From: CAZUGO01 sp964619935 | GTDB taxonomy: Bacteria; Planctomycetota; Phycisphaerae; UBA1845; CAIVHJ01 | Reading direction: 5' to 3' | DNA: 55,188 bases | NCBI GenBank assembly: GCA_964619935.1 | Contig: CAZUGO010000071.1 | Span: 1 to 55,188 of the forward strand | Part shown: positions 50,616 through 55,188 of the stretch, in pieces | How positions within the stretch are numbered: the first letter of the stretch is position 1 | How the letters are laid out: the number at the start of each line of letters is the position of its first letter | The notes under the pieces: model-generated | Told to the model about the DNA's origin: nothing | The model's input: only the letters and a program-made list of their open reading frames with translations | The model's database searches: none | Translations under genes and position numbers: made by a program

Positions 50616-52427
50616 TTACAGAAACGACTCCAGCGACTCGTGATTCTGAATGTACTTGCGATGGCACTCCAGGTAGGTGTTCTCGACCATCTGATCGACT
50701 TCGGCCGGCGGCATGAATCGGCTGGTGAACCCGGGGAATTCCGGATCGATTACCAGTTTGGCCGCGCTGATGAAGTGGGCGATGAGCTGCTTGGGGTTCT
50801 CGTTGCCGACCGAAATCCGCATGGTGGTCAGGTAGATGCCGGCCTCCCGCTGGGCGGTTTCGGACATCTCCGAGTGCGAAGTCAGCGCCGGGCACAGCAC
50901 CACCGTGTTGGACTGCCCCAGGCTGACCATGTGATTGAACAACGGTGACAGGCAATCGAAGAATCGCTGGAACAGGTGGCGGGGCAGACCGGCGGAATCC
51001 ATGTCGATGGTGAACAACGGCGCCGACAGCCCGAAACGGAGCACCTTCTGGGCCAGGACATGGTTGGGGTTGGTGGTGAGGGCATTGCAGTTGACCCGAA
51101 TGTCGGGGTGCGACGCCAGAAAGGTGGCCAGGATCTTGGTGTTGATGCACTTGCGCTGCATCCGCAGATCCAGGGTCTTCATGCCGTTGATGACGTCGAA
51201 GGCTTTGTCCGAATCCAGAAACGCGCCCTTGATGTAATAGACGTCCCAGAACAAGGTGTGTTCCCATCCGGTGCCGTCGTCGGGCAGTCCCTTGGGCATG
51301 AACATGTCGTGGTTGCGCCCGATGACCACGCCGGCCGTGGCGGTGCCGTGTCCGCAAAGGTCCTTGGTGTAGCTGTGCACCACGAAGTCGGGCCGCTCCT
51401 CCGGGCGCTCACGCATCAGCGGCTTGTTCAGGAACGGGGTGCCGACGGTGGAGTCCAGCACCACCCGGCAGCCGGCTTCGTGGGCGATTCGGCAGATCTC
51501 GGGGGTGTCCAGCACGTAGCCGTGGGGGTTGCACGGCGATTCCACGTAGACGTGAATCCGCCGGCCGCGCTCGATGGTCATGCGATGCTTGTATTGCATC
51601 TTCTGCAGGAACGCCCCGAACTCGGCCCCGCTGTAGCCGTCGAACCACTCCAGGGTGACCCGCTGCTTGTTCTTGCGGGCGAACAGGTCCACCAGCAACT
51701 GGTAGGTTCCGCCGTAGGTGTTCCGCGACGAAATGATGATGTCTTCGGAGTCGATCAGATGGGTCAAGATGGCATCGATGGCCGCCATCCCGCTGTTGAA
51801 ATTGTAGGCCCAGTACTGGTTGGCGTGTGGTCCGGCCTCGATGTCCACGATGTAGTTTGCCAGCGAAATCGACGTCGGGTTGAGCAACCGGGTGTAGACC
51901 TGGTGCAGCAATTCCTTGCCCTTGAAGGCGTCGTCGATCCACTCGGTACAGGCATAGATGTAGGTCGCGCTGCGCACAATGACCGGGTTGGCGGCGAACA
52001 AGGCCGTGACGTTGTCAAAGATCGGGTAGGCACCCTTGGAGCACAGCGTGGCGTCGACCATGTCCATGCTCTGGTAGGTCATCCGGAACGGGTTCTGCAG
52101 ATTGTCCAGCAGCTTGGCCAGTTGGAAGCACAGGAACTTCTTGGCATTGAAATAGGCAATGCGGTCGCGCCGGTCCAGGCTGCGGATGGTGGTCAGCGTG
52201 AGGTTCCACAGCTCCGTCAGGCTGATCTGAGCCTCGTACAGCCGCAGCACGGTGGCGTGCAACGCCTGTCCGTACGGGCTGTTCTTGTCGATGCTGAAAT
52301 GCTGCAGTTGCTCGTCGGCCAGGGCCTCCAGCGAGGTGGCGGTCGAGCTGTTCCGCCGCGGCGAGATGATCCGGGCGACTGCCAATTCTTCGGCGGTGAC
52401 GGTGCTGGGTTGGTGCTTTTGAATCAC
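50616..52427 (-). CDS. Cystathionine-gamma-synthase-family PLP enzyme with unusual N-terminal domain
   Basis: The 603-residue protein is about 200 residues longer than the usual 380-420 of this family. Residues about 200-600 form the Cys/Met-metabolism PLP fold. SGMAAIDAIL and SSRNTYGGTYQLL bind the cofactor phosphate, ESPCNPHG and DSTVGTPFLNKP follow, and HSYTKDLCGHGTATAG contains the Schiff-base Lys, about residue 355. Residues 1-195 are helical (NAKKFLCFQLAKLLDNLQNPFRM) and unrecognised. Such enzymes make or cleave C-S bonds by gamma- or beta-replacement or elimination. It lies between a lipoprotein gene (24 bases) and a CMP-sugar-type cytidylyltransferase (30 bases), an unusual partnership for this family. 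Confidence 0.85.
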   Translation of the reverse strand: MIQKHQPSTVTAEELAVARIISPRRNSSTATSLEALADEQLQHFSIDKNSPYGQALHATVLRLYEAQISLTELWNLTLTTIRSLDRRDRIAYFNAKKFLCFQLAKLLDNLQNPFRMTYQSMDMVDATLCSKGAYPIFDNVTALFAANPVIVRSATYIYACTEWIDDAFKGKELLHQVYTRLLNPTSISLANYIVDIEAGPHANQYWAYNFNSGMAAIDAILTHLIDSEDIIISSRNTYGGTYQLLVDLFARKNKQRVTLEWFDGYSGAEFGAFLQKMQYKHRMTIERGRRIHVYVESPCNPHGYVLDTPEICRIAHEAGCRVVLDSTVGTPFLNKPLMRERPEERPDFVVHSYTKDLCGHGTATAGVVIGRNHDMFMPKGLPDDGTGWEHTLFWDVYYIKGAFLDSDKAFDVINGMKTLDLRMQRKCINTKILATFLASHPDIRVNCNALTTNPNHVLAQKVLRFGLSAPLFTIDMDSAGLPRHLFQRFFDCLSPLFNHMVSLGQSNTVVLCPALTSHSEMSETAQREAGIYLTTMRISVGNENPKQLIAHFISAAKLVIDPEFPGFTSRFMPPAEVDQMVENTYLECHRKYIQNHESLESFL

Positions 52428-52451
52428 GGAATCAAACCCTCCAAGGAGGCC

Positions 52452-53063
52452 TCAAGATACCGGCCTTGCCGGCGGTTGGATGTGAACCTGGTAGACGCGC
52501 CAGAGATCGGCCGGAGATCGTGACATCTTGATGACCACGACGGCCGCCGCCGGCGGGTCGGCAGGGTCCCGGCCGGCCGTGTAGGCCACCTGGCACACCT
52601 GCTGGTGGCCGGCCGGCAACTTGAGATCGACCGCCTGGGCCACCGTCATGCGGCGCCGGGCCGCGGCAAACTCGCCTTCCAAGCCAGGCGCGTAGTAATG
52701 GACCTTGGCGGCCCAGTTCTTGACCAGATCGTAAATGAAATGCTCGCGCTCTTCCGCGGTGAGCCGGGCGCCCGTCAGTTGGGCGCGCAGCAGTTCGACG
52801 TCGGCCAGGCGGCACTCGAGGGCCATGACCTCCCGCCAGGGTGACGAACCGACCGGGTGCCTCAGATCCTCACGCAGCGCCTGAAGCAGGACCCAGGCGA
52901 CCTGCTCGGGAGTGGCCTGAGCGTCCAACGTCAGATCATAGGCGACCACGACTTCATTGCCGGGGGGCAGAAACTCACGGGCCGGCGACGGCGCGTCACT
53001 GCGGCACCCGGCTGCCAACAGCAGACCCAGGGCGATGCACTTACCTCTGCGAGGACACACCAT
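52452..53063 (-). CDS. Lipoprotein, unknown function
   Basis: 203 residues from ATG 53063 with a basic start, hydrophobic core and lipobox LAAGC. The mature part is a soluble alpha/beta domain, NEVVVAYDLTLDAQATPEQVAWVLL then LTAEEREHFIYDLVKNW and a Pro-rich end. Earlier in-frame starts to 53147 lack a signal-like sequence. It is first in the minus-strand operon with the PLP enzyme, and a promoter is visible at 53136-53163. The family is not recognised. Confidence 0.75.
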   Translation of the reverse strand: MVCPRRGKCIALGLLLAAGCRSDAPSPAREFLPPGNEVVVAYDLTLDAQATPEQVAWVLLQALREDLRHPVGSSPWREVMALECRLADVELLRAQLTGARLTAEEREHFIYDLVKNWAAKVHYYAPGLEGEFAAARRRMTVAQAVDLKLPAGHQQVCQVAYTAGRDPADPPAAAVVVIKMSRSPADLWRVYQVHIQPPARPVS

Positions 53064-53135
53064 TGGTGCAGCTTTCGTGTTTGGACAGGTGGCCAATGCC
53101 GCTGGACGGCGGTTGGGACAGCGGGAACCGAACAC

Positions 53136-53163
53136 AGTGTAGCACAAGACCGTTGTGATGCAA
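53136..53163 (-). promoter_or_regulatory. Possible promoter of the lipoprotein-PLP-cytidylyltransferase operon
   Basis: TTGCAT (minus strand, 53163-53158), 16-base spacer, TACACT (53141-53136). Confidence 0.45.
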
Positions 53164-53179
53164 CACGGGGCGGGGTTGC

Positions 53180-53207
53180 TTGCTGCGGCCCCAGTGGCCG
53201 ATTAAAC
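53180..53207 (+). promoter_or_regulatory. Possible promoter of the HIT gene
   Basis: TTGCTG (53180-53185), 16-base spacer, TTAAAC (53202-53207). The leader before ATG 53218 would be only about four bases. Confidence 0.3.
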
Positions 53208-53217
53208 TGAAGCGGTC

Positions 53218-53733
53218 ATGGCCGAGACCAACCGCAATGTCTGGGCACCGTGGCGCAGCGCCTACCTGCGCCAGCTTGATAATTGCGAACCGATGACCTG
53301 TTTCTTGTGTGATTACGCCGGGCGTCCTGATCAGGACCGCGCCCATCACGTCGTCTGCCGTGCAGCGGACGGGCTGGTGCTCCTGAACCGTTATCCCTAC
53401 ACCAATGGTCATCTGCTGATCGCCCCCATGCGGCACGTCGCCGACTTGGAGGCCTTGTCCGACGAGGAGCTGAACGCCATCGGATTGCTGACCCGCGATG
53501 CCCTGAAGATGCTCAAACGGTCCTTTACCGCCCAGGGTTACAACGTGGGCATGAATCTGGGCCGCTGCGCCGGCGCCGGATTGCCGGGCCACCTGCACTG
53601 GCACATCGTGCCGCGCTGGAGCGGGGACACCAACTTCATGACCATCGTCGGTGACGTTCGGGTGATCCCCGAATCGCCCGATGCAGTCTACGAGCGGCTG
53701 TGCGAAGCCGCCCGGCAGTTGGGGCTGGCATGA
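53218..53733 (+). CDS. HIT-family nucleotide hydrolase/phosphorylase
   Basis: The 171-residue protein has the histidine triad GHLHWHIVPRW (His125, His127, His129), preceded by NRYPYTNGHLLIAP and NVGMNLG. A CFLC pair (Cys28, Cys31) with nearby His43/His44 suggests a structural zinc site. The layout matches Ap4A phosphorylase/hydrolase-like HIT proteins that cleave dinucleoside polyphosphates. Its stop overlaps the ATG of the dGTPase-like gene (ATGA), so both nucleotide hydrolases are translationally coupled. Confidence 0.92.
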   Translation: MAETNRNVWAPWRSAYLRQLDNCEPMTCFLCDYAGRPDQDRAHHVVCRAADGLVLLNRYPYTNGHLLIAPMRHVADLEALSDEELNAIGLLTRDALKMLKRSFTAQGYNVGMNLGRCAGAGLPGHLHWHIVPRWSGDTNFMTIVGDVRVIPESPDAVYERLCEAARQLGLA

Positions 53734-54881
53734 GCGCGCGGCTGGCTCCATATGCGCTGGACGACGCGGCGTCACTGGGCCGGGCCCACCGCGAACTGTT
53801 TGACACCGTCTTGCCGGCGTTCGAGCTGGACCGCCGACGGGTGCAGGCCAGCGCCGCCTTCCGGCGGCTGCAGTACAAGACACAGGTATTCGTCAGCCCT
53901 CGAGGGGACCACTATCGTACCCGGCTGACCCACACGCTGGAGGTCGCCGCCGTGGCCCGGCAGTTGGCCGGGGCATTGCGGGTGAGTGCCTCGCTGGCGG
54001 AGGTCGTGGCATTGACCCACGACCTGGGCCATCCCCCCTTCGGCCATGCCGGGGAGGCGGCGCTGAACCGCCTGATGCAGGACCACGGCGGATTCGAGCA
54101 CAACGCCCAGTCCTACCGGGTGGTCAGCTACCTGGAGCATCCGTTTCCTCCGTTTCGGGGTTTGAACCTGACCTGTGAGGTTCGCGAGGCCCTGCTGAAG
54201 CATCGCACCCGCTTTGATCAGCCGGCCGCAACAACGGTCGACGATCCGCAGCTTGACCGGTTGCTGCGGCGTGGAGCCCTGCCGCCACTCGAGGGGCAGG
54301 TCGCGGCCCTGGCCGACCGCCTGGCCTATAACTGCCACGATCTGGAGGACGCCCTCGGAGCCGAGCTGATCGCGGAATCCGATCTGGCGGCGCTGCAGTT
54401 GTGGGAGCGCGTCGGGATTCCCGTGCGGCAGGCGTTCCCGATGGAGTCGATTTTTGCCATGTGGCGGCCTGCCCTGGAGCAACTCCAGCAGCATCTGCTC
54501 AGCGACGCCGTGGCGGCCACCACCGCCGCTATCGAGAACGCCAACGTTCAAACGGCGGACCAGGTCCGCCTCCAGGACCAGCCGCTGGTCTGCCTGTCCG
54601 CTCAGGCCGAGGGCTTGGTGGTCGAGCTGGAGTCCTTCCTGCTGCAGCGGGTCTACCGCCACCCGCAGTTGCGCGAACTGGATCAACGGGCCTCGCGGGT
54701 GATCGTCGAACTGTTCGAAAGCTTTGTCCGCCACCCGCAGCGTTTGCCGCCGCGCTTCGCCGAGCGCGTCGCGGCCCAGGGCACTCACCGGGTGGTGTGC
54801 GACTACATCGCCGGAATGACCGATCGCTATTGCGAGGGCCAGTTCCGTCACATCATGCTGCCCTTTGCGGATCGGCCTTGA
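53730..54881 (+). CDS. dGTPase-like deoxyguanosine triphosphate triphosphohydrolase (HD domain)
   Basis: The 383-residue HD-superfamily protein is of the dGTPase-like (short Dgt) group. It has RRLQYKTQVF then HYRTRLTHTLEV with His68, ALTHDLGHPPFGH (His97-Asp98) and LADRLAYNCHDLED with the last metal-binding Asp. These enzymes hydrolyse dNTPs to nucleoside and triphosphate and keep dNTP pools in check. ATG 53730 overlaps the HIT stop by four bases; the longer frame from 53700 is not family-like. No terminator is obvious downstream. Confidence 0.93.
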   Translation: MSARLAPYALDDAASLGRAHRELFDTVLPAFELDRRRVQASAAFRRLQYKTQVFVSPRGDHYRTRLTHTLEVAAVARQLAGALRVSASLAEVVALTHDLGHPPFGHAGEAALNRLMQDHGGFEHNAQSYRVVSYLEHPFPPFRGLNLTCEVREALLKHRTRFDQPAATTVDDPQLDRLLRRGALPPLEGQVAALADRLAYNCHDLEDALGAELIAESDLAALQLWERVGIPVRQAFPMESIFAMWRPALEQLQQHLLSDAVAATTAAIENANVQTADQVRLQDQPLVCLSAQAEGLVVELESFLLQRVYRHPQLRELDQRASRVIVELFESFVRHPQRLPPRFAERVAAQGTHRVVCDYIAGMTDRYCEGQFRHIMLPFADRP

Positions 54882-55123
54882 CCCAGCAGGCCGCGACCCC
54901 TTCTTACCGCTGCGGGCTGCTGTGGACGTGCGGGGCCCAACGCGCATAATAATAAGGTATAGGAGTTCGCTGCGCCCGCCACCTGACTGAGTGTGTTGAC
55001 CCGCAGTTGGTTCCGACGTGATCCGGCGCAACTGCCTGATTGTCTCGCGACCAGGCACGAGGCTGCGCCCGCCCACCACTCCGGCGCTGCCAAGACCACC
55101 GTGTCGCTGCGGCGAAACGACCC
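54882..55123. other. Intergenic region before the terminal repeat
   Basis: No gene is supported. An AT-rich spot (ATAATAATAAGGTATAGGAG, 54946-54965) stands out in GC-rich sequence and could contain a -10 element and ribosome-site-like GGAG, but no frame follows it. Confidence 0.4.
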
Positions 55124-55188
55124 GGTCGACCTGCCGAACTGACCCGGTCGACTTGCCAAACTGACCTGGTCGACTTGCCGAACTGACC
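55124..55188. repeat. 22-bp tandem repeat running off the window
   Basis: GGTCGAC starts units at 55124, 55146 and 55168, an exact 22-bp period, and each unit continues (C/T)TGCC(G/A)AACTGACC. The array is open at the window end, so copy number is unknown. The period is not a multiple of three, so it is not a coding repeat. Internal direct repeats of this size occur at IS21-type ends and in iterons; neither can be proven here. Confidence 0.8.

Noticed and set aside
55124..55188. CRISPR array at the window end
   Set aside because: Units are contiguous without unique spacers, and no cas gene is present.

Overview
The window is a GC-rich bacterial chromosome segment, most likely from a Phycisphaerae-like planctomycete. 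The evidence is paired type I dockerin repeats of the form AADLAQLLGAWG, H-x-DG type prepilin-like proteins with an FTLVELLVVIAIIALLISIL start, DUF1844, DUF503, an apgM-type enzyme in place of classical ThrB, and large Cys-rich extracellular lipoproteins. This lineage call rests on protein style only; there is no rRNA in the window.

Layout. (1) 1-7000: the 3' part of a giant dockerin/CARDB surface protein. An IS630 transposase remnant abuts its stop codon. A gene-poor scar follows, with 22-bp iteron-like repeats, palindromes, a G-quadruplex-type G-run and an orphan dockerin tail. (2) 7000-10500: a membrane HELLH protein, a decaheme OmcA/MtrC-type outer-surface cytochrome with its own promoter, and tRNA-Leu(UAA). 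(3) 10700-15900: lpxA; then, on the other strand, a probable operon apgM-like (proposed homoserine kinase) - unknown gene - lysC; then a divergent metallo-beta-lactamase-fold hydrolase. (4) 16000-22800: a glycosyltransferase coupled to an unknown conserved protein, pepT, DUF1844-rhomboid, and a CvpA-like membrane protein. (5) 22800-30600: three large or medium secreted lipoproteins (collagen-like/vWA, PKD/Cys-rich, Cys-rich) around tRNA-Ser(CGA).

(6) 30700-43200, all minus strand: the information-processing cluster nusA - infB - zinc-ribbon membrane protein - DUF503 - rbfA - HhH-GPD-like protein - giant TPR protein - yebC - TlyA-like methyltransferase, preceded by a leader terminator. (7) 43400-46400: an ABC ATPase with a consensus promoter, divergent from an alpha/beta hydrolase, and a small lipoprotein. 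(8) 46700-49800: two tandem copies of a module made of a prepilin-like protein plus a small single-TM protein with a basic tail. (9) 49900-53100: a minus-strand operon of lipoprotein, N-terminally extended cystathionine-gamma-synthase-family PLP enzyme, and CMP-sugar-type cytidylyltransferase. (10) 53200-end: HIT hydrolase overlapping a dGTPase-like HD hydrolase, then a second 22-bp tandem repeat running off the window.

Most of the window is ordinary core genome. The stretches that deserve follow-up are the scar at 5.7-6.1 kb, the decaheme cytochrome, the apgM/unknown/lysC operon, the Cys-less HhH-GPD protein in the nusA operon, the duplicated prepilin modules, and the PLP/cytidylyltransferase operon. 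Family assignments are from motif recognition without database searches.
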